NCBI GenBank assembly: GCA_946406115.1
Contig: OX291547.1
Span: 12,839,001-12,903,000, forward strand
Source of the DNA: Apoda limacodes
Lineage: Eukaryota; Arthropoda; Insecta; Lepidoptera; Limacodidae
Length of the DNA: 64,000 nucleotides
Direction: 5' to 3'
Each line of letters starts with the position of its first letter. The stretch's first letter is position 1. This document shows, piece after piece, positions 51,415-62,023 of the stretch. The translations under genes and the position numbers were made by a program. The notes beneath the pieces are model-generated. The model saw only the letters and a program-made list of their open reading frames with translations, was not told where the DNA came from and searched no databases.

Positions 51415-51670
51415 CCTCATCATATCAGCTATCAGCCTATATTGGTCCACTGCTGACAATAAGCCTCCTCTCTTTTCTGCCGTCCGCATCCAGCCACTAC
51501 CGGCTGTAGGGGGGATCCCACACTGCGCCTTCCTTTACACGGTCTCCACTCTAGGTCACGTCTGCTCTGTGGGCCATTGGTCCTCCGACAGACATGACCA
51601 GCCCACTGCCACTTCAGCTTGCTGATTTTGCGAGCTACTCGTATGTCGGTTACTTTAGTTCTCTTCTGGG
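51415..51670 (-). mobile_element. RTE-type LINE 3' fragment
   Basis: The minus-strand frame reads TKVTDIRVARKISKLKWQWA, then GHVCRRTNGPQSRRDLEWRP, then GRRSVGSPL. This is the C-terminal domain characteristic of insect RTE elements (KLKWxWAGHxxRRTDGRW). It is 5'-truncated and carries stops. Confidence 0.85.
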
Positions 51671-52109
51671 AGTCATTCCCGATTCGACTCTTGTGTTGAG
51701 CAGTCGTGTTCTAGAGTCGTCTCGTAGTCGCGGAACTACTACGCATATTGCTGACCCTCGCTTGGCTCTTTGACTGAAGCTGGTTTGACCGGCCTGAGTC
51801 CGGCATTGGGTAGATCGCTAGTATAGTATTTCCGCTTCAGCGGTTTACCATTCCGCGCATTCTCGCGTTTAAAGTATCGATTACGTTCTAGTTTGTAAGA
51901 AATCCAGTTCCGAGTGCTCAAGGGCTGGTGGGTGAGATCGTATAGCTCTTTTCAGAGTTGCGATCTACCTAAACTTTCATAATTCATAAACGTCTCGTTC
52001 CTCAGGGGGAAACCTAATGGTGACAACGTAACCCCGGCCGTAGGACTACTACACTTATCAAAATAACTGACGATATACGTTTTGGCATGGAAAAAATCCC
52101 GGTTCTGAC
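51671..52109. repeat. Unclassified segment in the composite
   Basis: Moderately GC-rich, with a 60-codon minus frame (51739-51921). It is edged by GTAGTCGCGGAACTACTACG (51726-51745) and CCGTAGGACTACTAC (52039-52053), hinting at a separate insertion. No family recognised. Confidence 0.35.
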
Positions 52110-52315
52110 AACCTTAGATTTTTTTTTTTTTTTTTTTTTTATTTTTTTTTTTTTATTTTTTTTTTTATACCACTAAGGTGGCAAACAAGCTTACGGCCCG
52201 CCTGATGGTAAGCGGTCACCGTAGCCTATGGACGCTTGCAACACCAGGGGTATCACTTGCGCGTTGCCGACCCTTCAGAAATCTAATAACTTCTTTCTTG
52301 AAGAACTCCATACTG
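52110..52315 (-). mobile_element. LINE 3'-end copy (family T), minus strand
   Basis: A long T run (52118-52166) is followed by TATACCACTAAGGTGGCAAA, CAAGCTTACGGCCCGCCTGA, TGGTAAGCGGTCACCGTAGC and TTGCGCGTTGCCGACCCTTC, to CTTGAAGAACTCCATACTG. This is the reverse complement of the LINE end at 63200-63365. The T run is unusually long (about 49 nt, near-pure). Confidence 0.88.
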
Positions 52316-53640
52316 ACTTAGATTTTAGCAATGCTTTTAACAACGTGAATCTGGACCTTCTGCTACTCATTCTTAGTTCTATAAACATTTCTCCAATCGT
52401 TATCGATTGATTTCATAGTTACTTGCGTGGATGCCGGCAGCGAATAAAGGTCGATGATTCTCTATCTGACTGGTGCAACGCGGCCGCGGGTGTTTTGTCT
52501 CCTCTCCTGTTTGCTATTTTCATAAATTCTATAACAACTTAATTATCTTCTCTCTATCATCTCTATGCAGACGATCTTCTGATTTACACACAAACTCCTA
52601 TCAGTGAACTGAAAAGTGCTATCTCAATTGTTAATCAAGACCTTGATCAAATTGTGAAATGGAGTGAATCCTATGGCCACATTGTTAATCCTACGAAAAC
52701 ACAATCATCGTAGGCAGTTATAGACTTATATCCAAGATTTACTGGAACAAACTCCCATTAGTAACTGTGAACGGAGTTTCTATCCCTTACAAAGACACAG
52801 TTAAAAACCTGGATATATTTATCGATCGAACACTATCTTAGTGTTCGCAAATAAAAGAAGTTAGTGATAAATATTTGCTACAATTAAATGTTTGGGCAGG
52901 TTGCGTAACTTCCTACCAATTCCTAAAATTGCTCTTGCACAATCTCTTCTTCTGCCTGTACTCGATTATGCTGATGCTAGTTATCTTGACCTTACAGAGG
53001 AGCAGCTTAATAAACCTGAGCGACTTCAGAACTTCTGCATTAAATTCATATTTGGTCTACGTAAGTATGACCATATTTCTGAATTCAGATCAAAGCTCTA
53101 GTGGCTCCCAATTCGACTTCGCCGGTATACTCATGTTCTCTTTCTTCGGTATATTGTCCTGCTCAATCCAAACACAGCGTTATACTTAAAGAAATGTTTC
53201 AATTTGATTGGAAATATAATATTATACTGGATTCTTAAAACTCCTTTGCATTATTCACAATCGTATAATGATTCTTTCACAGTAAAGGCTGTTAGATTAT
53301 GGAATGCTTTAACTTTGGAAATAAAAAATTTGTTATTACTCATTACCTGAAAGACTAATAACCTCACTACCTATTTTTGTTTATATATATTCACTTATAT
53401 GTAATATATATATTTTATATATTTATATATATATTATTTATGTGTATTTATTTATATTATATACATTATTTTATGATATATATACTTCTTAATAACTGTA
53501 TCGACACACACCTACTATACTATGTTTAACTATAATATTTCCTCTACCCAAATTTGTTTTCTATATTTATAAACATATTTTTGTAAAATTATTTTGTTGG
53601 TGCAATAAAGTATATTATTATTGTTATTATTATTATTATT
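52316..53640 (+). mobile_element. Second LINE family: reverse-transcriptase remnant with (TTA)n tail
   Basis: Plus-strand frames: LDFSNAFNNVNLDLLLLILS, FHSYLRGCRQRIKVDDSLSD, GVLSPLLFAIFINSI, YHLYADDLLIYTQTPISELK (the catalytic YADD box), WSESYGHIVNPTKTQ, then LPIPKIALAQSLLLPVLDYA with DASYLDLTEEQLNKPERLQN and CIKFIFGLRKYDHISEFRSK. The order is that of a CR1/Jockey-like reverse transcriptase and thumb. Several stops and frameshifts. The 3' end carries a TTATTATTG-type microsatellite at 53612-53640, a normal tail for such LINEs. A fragment of the same family is at 37975-38120. Confidence 0.85.
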
Positions 53641-53914
53641 TAAAGACAAAATAAATGTGTTTTAAAAAACAATGATATGCTTTATGATGAAAGTAGCTCC
53701 ATGCCATGCGAAAAAAGCGCGTGAATTGTATTCCGTTTTTTTTAATTGTTTTTTCAAATTTGTATTTATGACGATACTTTTATAAAAAAATTGCGCGTTT
53801 TCCTCAAGAAGTGATAAAAAAAATTAACTATTCTTATTCATAAGTTAACCTAATCTCTTTTCTCATAGAGGGTGATAAAAAGTGTATCACTCGGTCGCAA
53901 AATTATTTTACCTC
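53641..53914. other. Inner flank of the right inverted arm
   Basis: AT-rich sequence between the LINE tail and the right arm of the composite. No gene. Confidence 0.4.
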
Positions 53915-54145
53915 GTACACCGTCCTTTGAATCCCTCGCTGCGCTCCGGATACTACTTTAGAATCCTTCCCTCCAGTCTGGATTTAAAAAAGCGCCCTCG
54001 CCGTCAAAATATTATTTTGATCCCTTGTGATACAAACTAGTTTCGTTTCATTTCTATAACATCTGCATAGTATATAAGTTCAGGTCTTTTGCAAGTGAAT
54101 TTTAAAGAAGTTATCCTCAACAGATTGAAATGAAATTTTGCATTG

Positions 54146-56541
54146 TTCTCAGCAATCTACTAAAATCAAATAAAATTACTTGAATAGATCCCTAGATATG
54201 TTATTGAAAGTAGGTATGATTTTTTATGTGGCGCGGTTGGTAAGTAGGTATTTTGGTTATCTGTGTCGACTCTACACAGGTAACAAAACCCTAACCTAGG
54301 TTCTCCAAAGCACTTAAGTTTGTTTTCTTCATCTCCAACCAAATTGATTTTTTTTAATTATATTTCTTTTAATCTGTTTTATTAACAGGCAAAAGTTATT
54401 TACTAAGATTTACCTAAAAATTAATGTGTGTGTGTGTGTGTACACATGCCTAACATGTAGCCTAAATGGGAACGTGGCATTATTGTTGATTCATTTTTTG
54501 TAATGTGACTACTAAAAACTAATCAGTAGTTATTACTTATTTAGCAAAAATATCAAAGTTAAATTCTTGTGACTACTAGGAGTGAGAGAGAATTATTGGT
54601 TTTAATTAATGGTAGTTTTGCCAAAAATTCCCAAACACCGGCACTAATATTCTGATTTGATCACGCATATCAATAAATTAAAACAACAAAATATGTATCT
54701 TTATTGGTAATAAAGAACATTTTACAATGTATAAATTATTTGTAAATAATTTTCTTGTCATTTCACTAATAAATGTAAAAATAAACAAGTAAAGGAAAAA
54801 CCAAAAGGTCTTAAACTATATATTTTTTTTATTAATTAAACCTAACTGAGTCATCACCTGTAGGTGAAAGTAGAAAAAAAAAATTTGGAAAATCCAAAAG
54901 TGCAGGCCTCATAGCGGTCATTCACATTTAAAAAACAAAATAAAAATATATTATGTATTCAGATAATCGACATCTATCTATTTGTAACTGAACTTATGCT
55001 GACCAGAACATGCGAGAAATTTCTAGCAAACTCACGTGTACGTCGAGAAATTACTGTAGATTACTAGATGGCAGTAGATGTATCATAAACGTGATCAACA
55101 AACGAATTCAGTTTCCAAAAATATTTCCTACATTAAATTGCTTGTCCTTACTTTTTTTTAATTATAAAAAATATAGTAGTACTCTTCGCATACTAACTTG
55201 TGTTAAACTAAACTAAATAAAAAATATATATATAGATATACAGTATACAGTGGTATATTAGTTTTTTATAAATTATAATTAAACAACAGTACTTAGAACG
55301 CTAATATTAACTAGGAATCAGCACAGTGTAATACTTTATATATTAAAAACAAAAGTATTCCGGTAAGATGAATTTTTCGACCAATTTCTCTGCCACATAC
55401 ATGGTCACATAAACACAGACTCACGGACGTCCAAGAATGATTAGTTTTAATGTTATTATTTATTATATTAAACAAATTAATTGTTTATAAAATGTACCAT
55501 ATGTGCTAGACAGATTATTTAACTTCATATTAGTGCACTCATATTATCCTGTAAGTGTTATATTAAAAAAAAACGTCATTTAAGTTTTGAAAGACTGGGT
55601 TTTTTGACATGTCGAGAGTAGAGCACTACCTCACCGCTCCGCTTGAGCATGAGGCATGCAATAATTAAGATATTTCATCACCCCCACACGTTTGAGTTTA
55701 AGGAGAAGTTCTCTTCAAGCTTTCACCAAATTACTGAAAGCTCCGGATGTTTCAGGTTAATCATTTCACCCTTGGGTCCATTACTAAATGCTTGTGTACC
55801 AGACACCCTATAACCCCTACATGGGATTTGGGGTTAATCCGGTTACATATTGTATACAAACAACCATTTAGTTGACAGGAGGAAAAGACAATTGACTTTA
55901 TCCTACTAAGAATTAGCACTTTAAAGGTTAATATTTCACAAACAGATCCCTAAATGGCAAAATAGTTTTTACACACCTACAACCTATACAATAATGCCCC
56001 ACACTATAGATTAAAAAAGAAATTAATTTCCACATTACATGTAGGTACTTAAAAAAAAAATTGGAATAAAATACTCAAACATATACACACACACTGAACT
56101 GTAAAAAAAATGATGTGAAACGCAAACCATTTAAACAATAATAGCGCCGCTAATATTATCAGATGCACTTAGTTGGAACAAGTTATTGGTGCTAAAATGA
56201 GGTTTAACTATTAAATTGCGACGCGGCTCAAAAATAGTTGTAGCTCCCCAATTCTTTGTTTGGCAGAGTTAAAAGCAGCCAGTGTGTGCAGCAACGCTTT
56301 CACTGCATGTCACAAATGTAATTTTAATGTATTCAAATGTGTACTTTTTGTCTAACTTAACATGTCAAAATACTCAAGTGTACTAAAAATTGTTACGAAA
56401 GGCAAGTATATCAAAGACTACATTCAATCTACAAATAAGATAATAGTCATTGTAAAGCAACCAAATCACAAAGTCAAAATCATATGAAACACATTTATAT
56501 CACTGAATTGAATGAAGAAATTACTCAAAATAAACATTCAT
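54146..56541. other. DOT1L intron 1, no supported gene
   Basis: AT-rich. There is a TG microsatellite at 54425-54441. The 55890-55965 block is shared with about 45080-45140. 55600-55700 is slightly GC-richer. If the exon at 56542 is real, its 3' UTR and poly(A) signal would lie just left of it, and candidates are too degenerate to call. Confidence 0.4.
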
Positions 56542-56703
56542 TCAATGTTTCAAAAATTTTTGTGAACCTTCAATGTAACCTATGGATACAGGGTCAAGGT
56601 CATTTTTGTTTACCCGAATTGCAAAAAGATTCTGATTCTTATAGAACAATTCTATAAACTTACATCCATCAAATTCATCTAGCTCTGACCGATATAAAAA
56701 CAT
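56542..56703 (-). CDS. Candidate terminal exon of an unrecognised gene inside DOT1L intron 1
   Basis: A strong acceptor (ctttttcag) at 56704-56712 is followed by 53 codons and a TGA stop. The peptide reads like real protein: it opens MFLYRSELDEFDGCKFIELF and ends IGYIEGSQKFLKH, with balanced composition. I do not recognise the family. It lies between DOT1L exons 1 and 2, on the same strand. DOT1L exon 1 ends in phase 0, so splicing to this exon would also be in frame and would make a short alternative product. However, the conserved DOT1L continuation is at 44328. Upstream exons of a separate nested gene could lie between 56713 and 57827 (see the open frame at 57103-57309). It could also be a fragment of a repeat. 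Confidence 0.45.
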   Translation of the reverse strand: MFLYRSELDEFDGCKFIELFYKNQNLFAIRVNKNDLDPVSIGYIEGSQKFLKH

Positions 56704-57102
56704 CTGAAAAAGTATATTTTGTGGTGATTAAGATAAAAAAAAAATTTATATACTAGTTTGTCTTTTATTACCTATATTAACATAAAACTATAAAATTTGA
56801 TGTACATAGAAATATTAACTTAATCTTTTGGCAAAAACACAGGTATACAATGCAAGCTTAAGCAGTACAGCATCTTTTTCAGGCAATCATTTTAATAATT
56901 AAAACAAAGTGTAATACTGTGTCAATGACAAATTTTTAGAAACTATCCAATGTTATAAAAGCAGAAAGAAACTAGAAAAAAGTGATAATTTTAATCAATT
57001 ATATTTAATAATTATATATTTAATAAAAAATCTCTGTTAAAGTATATATTTGTCCTTGTTGCTTTAGAGACATTGGGCCCATGGGGACCTTCAGCTATTT
57101 TT

Positions 57103-57309
57103 TTAAATACATATTATGTACCATAATTTGTGGCATTTATTGGTGACAAGAAGGGCTGGCTTCTTTTTCGCCCAAAGGATAGGTACAGCTATAGAAAGAG
57201 GAAAGTCAGCCAGCTTTTCCATTCCAATATTAGCCACTTTAGCCACCTTACAACATGTACAAATTTTGTGATGATATAGGTGTTTTATTTTAAATTTGAT
57301 TTGTTCATA
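57103..57309 (-). CDS. Open reading segment of unknown nature, DOT1L intron 1
   Basis: A 68-codon minus-strand frame runs between stops with no clear start. It includes a cysteine pair (KICTCCKVAKVAN) and the stretch LADFPLSIAVPILWAKKKPA, and it ends at TAA 57103-57105. The composition is protein-like and it sits 400 bp upstream of the candidate terminal exon at 56542. It may be another exon of the same nested gene or part of a lepidopteran repeat. I cannot decide from the sequence alone. Confidence 0.25.
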   Translation of the reverse strand, partial: YEQIKFKIKHLYHHKICTCCKVAKVANIGMEKLADFPLSIAVPILWAKKKPALLVTNKCHKLWYIICI

Positions 57310-57827
57310 TTATCTAAGTTTTGTATTGACTACATTACTATAAATTGTTTATTGAAATATAGGCATTATCTTTTTAAATGTGACAGCGAAATGTAAACAA
57401 AAATATCAATTTCTTGTATGTATATCACGACATGTGTGAGTAGGTCAAAATAATGATATCTAGCTCTTGTATTTAAGGCCATTCGTTATTTGTCTAAAAA
57501 AAATGACACCTTGACAAAACACGAGGTCAATACACTCTACCTAAAGCCCATGTGATGCGAGGGAGTATCAATAACAGTCATTGATAAAGTCATGATGAAG
57601 TTGAATTATTTAAACCCATATAGTTAAATTTGCCTATGTCCATGCTCGAAACATAAACAAATGGTTTCCACATTTTATTATTAGCATTAAGTTTTGGTTC
57701 GCACTATTAACGTGTAAAAAAGCGTTAATACATAAGAGAGTGCCATAGAAACACTTTTAACTATTCATTACTAAAGACTGTTACTGGGAAATTCTACGTT
57801 AATGAGATAAATACGTGATATCCTTAC

Positions 57828-57911
57828 CGAGCCATGACCTGAAGTGAGGGGCCATGTATAAACAACAGGTTCCGCGCCTGCAGGAGAATGCAGGCGTAAA
57901 TCCAAAGCCAT
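57828..57911 (-). CDS. DOT1L: DOT1L exon 1 (start codon, residues 1-28)
   Basis: This 84-nt exon starts with ATG at 57911 and ends in phase 0 before the donor gtaagg. It encodes 28 residues including LRLHSPAGAEPVVYTWPL, which closely matches the N-terminus of human DOT1L (LRLKSPVGAEPAVYPWPL, from memory). This segment caps the catalytic core. The start is chosen because it is the first ATG in frame and matches the family's N-terminal length. A nine-codon upstream ORF ends exactly on this start codon. The next exon in the same phase, 13 kb away, continues the family alignment. Confidence 0.93.
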
Positions 57912-57940
57912 TATAAGAATACCACTGCATTAATACGCAT
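57911..57940 (-). promoter_or_regulatory. Upstream ORF overlapping the DOT1L start codon
   Basis: On the minus strand an ATG at 57940 opens a nine-codon reading frame whose TAA shares its last base with the DOT1L ATG (TAATG). If the 5' UTR includes this ATG, ribosomes would end the short frame on the main start. That arrangement can support reinitiation or damp translation. This is visible in the sequence; its use is inference. Confidence 0.5.
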
Positions 57941-58070
57941 TATTTTCACTTATACACTAAAATTAACACTAGATATATTTGATATACAACATGATTTCAC
58001 TACACTTTCACACACACACATTACGCACAACCAGTCGCCATGTTTAATTTATTTTTCAAAGAGTAGCTAT
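57912..58070 (-). promoter_or_regulatory. Probable DOT1L 5' UTR and promoter region
   Basis: This is the stretch immediately upstream of the DOT1L start codon. It contains a short CA/TG run (about 58009-58021) and no TATA box at a fitting distance that I can see. A second tiny upstream frame (ATG TTG TAT ATC ...) is also present. The transcription start was not located. The plus-strand gene further right begins at an unknown point, so a shared bidirectional promoter is possible but unproven. Confidence 0.35.
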
Positions 58071-58484
58071 GTATTATAATGTTGCCAATCAAATAATGTT
58101 TAGGTCAAAGAGAATAGTGGCGTTTTGCAGCGTGTATTCATACAGAAATTGTCTTTTAAACTTGGCTGGGTTATGACATTAAACGCATTGAAGCAATATA
58201 AATGCTGTTTAAGTATCAAATAGCAATCCATATACTATTATCTGTGTAGCAATCCATACAATAAATCCATTTTGTACTTTGGTTTCCTATTTGGCGTCAA
58301 GGTTATTGTGACGTTGTTAATAGAAACAAGCTGGTGTTGAGATATGCTACTGTAACGTTATCCATCACGTAAATAAACTGGCAGCATTGCTTGACCCGTA
58401 ACATCATAGCAGTATCACTGTTTTCAAGACAGCCGCTTTAGTGTTTTAAGACGCGTTCCATTACTGATTTAAAAATAAAAAAAA

Positions 58485-58690
58485 ACGGGATTAATGCGTC
58501 GTTATTTGGCAAAATACCTTTTTCCCGACGTTTCGGCTGGGTTAAATCAGCCTTATTCACGGGTACAGACCTCCCTAAGTGAAATATTTATTGGAACTGT
58601 GGCAAAAAATAATGGTTTAAACCTAAAGTACCTGTGTACCAAACGGGTGGATGTTACAAAGATTTGTATTTTTTTTGCGTAAGGTGTACG
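58485..58690 (+). repeat. Repeat with CCCGACGTTTCGGCTG block, joined to a MITE piece
   Basis: CGGGATTAATGCGTCGTTAT, TTTCCCGACGTTTCGGCTGG and TCACGGGTACAGACC form a common insect repeat. From about 58620, CCTAAAGTACCTGTGTACCA onward matches one arm of the foldback MITE at 31449-31769. The 62-codon frame spanning both is accidental. Confidence 0.65.
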
Positions 58691-60232
58691 CTACTTTTAC
58701 CCAATTGGCTAACTAACAACACTTTATAGTGATCATATCAATACAAGACATAAATATTCATTAAATAAAAATGATAACTTGGCCATCATACGGCAACGTA
58801 TTTAGCATGAGAATTTGGTATAATTATAATACTCTTTGCATGAGAATTATCTACTATTTTTAAATAGTCAATAAGCGTTCCATCTAACTACTTTGTAGCA
58901 GAAATTGTCAGCGGTGTGCGTCAAGCAAAATCATAGCAAAATCTAATGTTAAGTTTAAGCGTTTCGTTTGAGCGGTTTTGCTACGAAATATTGCTACCAA
59001 AAACCCATGTTGCGCAGTGGGTATTTTGCGTTACTTTGACAGCTGTCAAATGCGAGAGTTATTCCTTGGCAATTATAACCTAGGTATTTTTTGAAAAAAA
59101 AAATTTTTGCGTTGGTATACATAATACTAAATAATTTGTGAGTATAGCAAGTTTTTTATTGGTCAGAGTGCTCAAGGGGGCGCAAGGGAAAAAACTAATA
59201 ACTAAATACCTAGGTACAAAACTTGCACTAGGCGTTTTAAAGTAATCCAGATCCTCAACAACCGTTGCTAAATTATTTAAGTAGGTTTTTTATTAATTAA
59301 TTTTTTGTTAATAGGGGAAGAACTCATCATAAAAAATGAAGTCTATAAAAATATCTGGTTCCGAAATTATTATGACTTAAATTGCCAATAAGTTACATTT
59401 TATTACAAAACCAAAAGATTACTGCTTACAATGTCAGCTTATACTTGCATGCTAACAAACATTTAGAAAATGAGCAATGTAGATCAAAATTATTATAATT
59501 AAGTATACATTGTTTCTGAACAACCACCCAGCTCGGCACAAACCTATTTGTGTATTGTTGTGAAGAGTATTAAAATATCCCATCCTGATTCTTTATAAGC
59601 TATATATATGAGGTCTTCTCATATCTATAACTCTTTAGCTAGTGCATGACTGTGTTTAACTATTCTATTTCCTTATTATCTACAGATTACGATTTTGCAT
59701 TGCAAATTGTCAAACGTGGGCCACAACTGTCACATCCAGTTTAGAAATGACTTTGTAATTTATTTTATAACTATATCTAAGTACATACAAAACATACTCT
59801 CTATGTAGGCAAAGAGAATATTACCACGCTTAGTAAGAAAAGAGTTGTATTTTATATAACATGTACATGAATATGTTTTACAGAAGACAGCTCTTGTTCC
59901 GCATATTTAAGTAATATGTGAACTGCTATACAGTTTTGTCATGAAATTTTCAAGGGTAGCTTGTCAACTGAAGGTTAAAAAAATCGTTTGCGACATCCCC
60001 TTGGCTATGTGTTTTAAATGGCTTTGTTTGTGTTCTAAGATCACTAGTGTACTGGTGGAAAATGATTGATACATAATTGATTGCTTTCTTAAGCAATTTA
60101 ATATCTTCAGAATTTACTTAAGAGATGAAAATCATGTTTATATGGCAGAAACTTTTTATTAAATTATGTACCTTTTATAACATCAATTTGAAACATATTT
60201 GTGTATAATGATTTTCAGTAGTCACCGTTTAG
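58691..60232. other. Between DOT1L and the trihelix exons
   Basis: No clear exon. GCATGAGAATTTGGTATAA and TTGCATGAGAATTATC form a short direct repeat near 58806-58850. The missing 5' exon(s) of the trihelix gene should be here; none has both splice signals and a good frame. Confidence 0.35.
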
Positions 60233-60404
60233 CATCCACCGCAGGCTGCGACCTCCCAAGAAGCTTCCAGCAGAGCAGCAGCGTCCCAATCTTTAGAAGC
60301 TACTAGAACTCAAGAAGCTGAAGCATCTAAAGTAGGTTCAGCTCAAGTGCTACCATACGCTTCCCAAGCGCAAGGATCTCAGCACGCAGAGGAAGCTCAA
60401 GAAG
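60233..60404 (+). CDS. Trihelix gene, exon with Ala/Gln/Ser-rich leader
   Basis: Fifty-seven codons plus one base are open between an acceptor (accgtttag) and donor gtacac. The peptide is low-complexity and hydrophilic (QAATSQEASSRAAASQS, EATRTQEAEASKVGSAQ). An AG 14 bp upstream (attttcag at 60211-60218) is a better acceptor by pyrimidine content, but reading from there puts a TAG in this frame. Either the distal AG is used or the exon is compromised. Its last base (G) and the first two of the next exon make a Gly codon. Confidence 0.6.
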
Positions 60405-61299
60405 GTACACACTCAGGATAAAATTACACTAAGCATTCAAATTAATAAATAAATAAAATTAAATTGTTTCGTTTTCATGTATAAGCAACTCATCAAAATT
60501 ATTTTTGAAAGAAATGCACATAAATTTATTGATTGATTCATTTGATCACCAACCAACATAGCCTTATTTTTATATTATGATATTATACAGAATAATACAG
60601 ACAGTTCATACTTTACCTGCATAAGTTAATTATTTAACAATCTTAATAACATTAAGAAAAGTTTTGTATTGCATTTTATTTTAGTTGTAAATATATTCAG
60701 AAGTTTATACACAAATATCTTAATCAAAAGTACCTATAGATAAATAACATTTTAAGTTAAGCTAAAAAAAAGATTAAAATGAAAATAAAAGAAAAGGCGG
60801 TATTATGGTTTAGTAGCTAAAGACTTTCATCCCAAAACTCCGCTCAAAATTGTAAAACAAGTCCACCTGGTTTAGATAAGTTAGCAAATCTAGGTCACTT
60901 TTCGACCTGTGATCGGTTATAAATAGCTTAAATGTTGAAGGTCTAGTAACTATTGTGGTGTTGAGAAATTATAAAGAGCAAGAAGTCCAGAAGTATCTAA
61001 AATACCATTTGCTTTGACAGAAAAAAAGTTTAAAAAGATTTGGTTTTGTCCAATTTTTTATCGTTGTCAAAGTATGTCAGCAGTCGTTAAGCCAAGTTAG
61101 AGGCCTTATGGACGGTTTAAAAACTTTGACAGTAGAGTGGCCACTAGCTCTACAACATCAGCCAACACGCAGTAGGCCAGCGTGGTGGACTGTGACCGAA
61201 GCTTCCTTCTTCAATGAGAGGCCTCTGTCCCTGCTGTGGGATGTATAAGTACTCTGTAGCTCAAATCCTTTCTTTTAGACATATGACATGACATTTGAT
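60405..61299. other. Trihelix gene intron, with worn LINE end
   Basis: AT-rich up to 61090. 61150-61265 contains TAGGCCAGCGTGGTGGACTG, then CAATGAGAGGCCTCTGTCC and CTGCTGTGGGATGTATAAG, a diverged 3' end of a common lepidopteran LINE/SINE. A related piece is at 39930-39975. Confidence 0.55.
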
Positions 61300-61560
61300 T
61301 TTTTTGATTTGCAGCCTAGTTGGTAGTGAGGCTAGTTGCTGTGCAGATGGTGTGGGTTCGATTCCCGCACTGCACAAACATCAATGTGATAAATATTTGT
61401 GTTTGTCTTGCGTCTGGGTGTATTTATGTATGTTCAAACATAAAAAAAAAGAAATAAGTATTTGTATCCGTTGTCTGGTTTTCATAATACAAGCTTTGCT
61501 TAGTTTGGGACCAGTCTGAGTGCTGTGTGATATGGCAAATTATTATTATTTTATTATTCA
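61300..61560 (+). mobile_element. tRNA-derived SINE
   Basis: The head has an A-box-like CCTAGTTGGTAGTGAGGC and a B-box GGTTCGATTCCCGC. It is followed by the body GATAAATATTTGTGTTTGTC, TAATACAAGCTTTGCTTAGT and TTGGGACCAG, and a (TTA)n-type tail at about 61538-61558. This is the well-known lepidopteran SINE layout. The frame across it is not a gene. It lies in the trihelix gene intron, 90 bp before the 61648 exon. Confidence 0.9.
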
Positions 61561-61647
61561 TTAACTTTATCATATTTTTGCACTGCCCTTTATGAGAAGT
61601 TGTTTGCATCTGCAAACAATATGTATATGTATTTTTCATGGTTGCAG

Positions 61648-61751
61648 GAAGTTTTAAGAGGACAGAGCAGTCTATCCTGCTCTTACTGTCAGTTTATGAA
61701 GAACTTAAAGAAAGGCGAAACGAAGTTAACTTAAAGAAAGGTTTTGATTTG
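61648..61751 (+). CDS. Trihelix gene, first helix of the DNA-binding domain
   Basis: The exon lies between acceptor ggttgcag and donor gtaaga: two bases plus 34 codons. The peptide GSFKRTEQSILLLLSVYEEL, then KERRNEVNLKKGFDL, matches helix 1 of Myb/SANT-like domains, where an acidic W/F..E....LL..Y.E.K....G pattern is usual. It is followed in the family by a Trp that leads into helix 2, which is exactly where the next exon becomes problematic. Confidence 0.75.
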
Positions 61752-62023
61752 GTAAGAATTTCTGTTTTTAATAAATAATATTCATAAATATATAATATAT
61801 AAAACGGAACGGGTGTCACCCAGCCGAAAAGTCGGGAAAATATATTTTACCAACGTGGTCTATAGGACTTTCGTAATCAAGACTGATCTAACGATACCTC
61901 ATTTGTTAAAATTCATCAAAAGGTTTAGGCTACCTACGTGACGCGCCAAATATTTTGATACAAAAAACGTAAAGTTACAAATCTCAATTTCAGTACAAAC
62001 TTAACATATGTATTATTCAACAG
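61752..62023. other. Trihelix gene intron
   Basis: Short intron of 272 bp. GGGTGTCACCCAGCCGAAAA near 61810 suggests a repeat edge. The acceptor is TTCAACAG. Confidence 0.5.

Larger units (their letters stand above)
50996..54145. mobile_element. Inverted-repeat composite filled with nested retroelements
   Basis: About 230 bp at 50996-51225 (ATGCAAAATTTCATTTCAAT, GTTGAGGATAACTTTTTATA, TCACAAGGGATCAAAATAAT, ATTTTGACGGCGAGGGCGCT, AGTATCCGGAGCGCAGCGAG) recurs in reverse complement at about 53915-54145. The arms enclose a minus-strand RTE fragment, an unclassified segment, a family T LINE tail and a second LINE. Either one inverted-repeat transposon was invaded repeatedly, or two copies of one repeat flank the cluster. 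Confidence 0.7.

Noticed and set aside
53380..53480. Dense TATATATT stretch resembling an AT-rich satellite or origin.
   Set aside because: It is simple AT sequence at the 3' end of a LINE; no unit structure of note.
59686..59744. A plus-strand exon-like piece after acceptor tatctacag, reading YDFALQIVKRGPQLSHPV and a TAG.
   Set aside because: Only 18 codons, no donor or partner exon, no recognised family; too short to separate from chance.
61295..61519. A 74-codon frame with Cys residues.
   Set aside because: It lies exactly on the tRNA-derived SINE.
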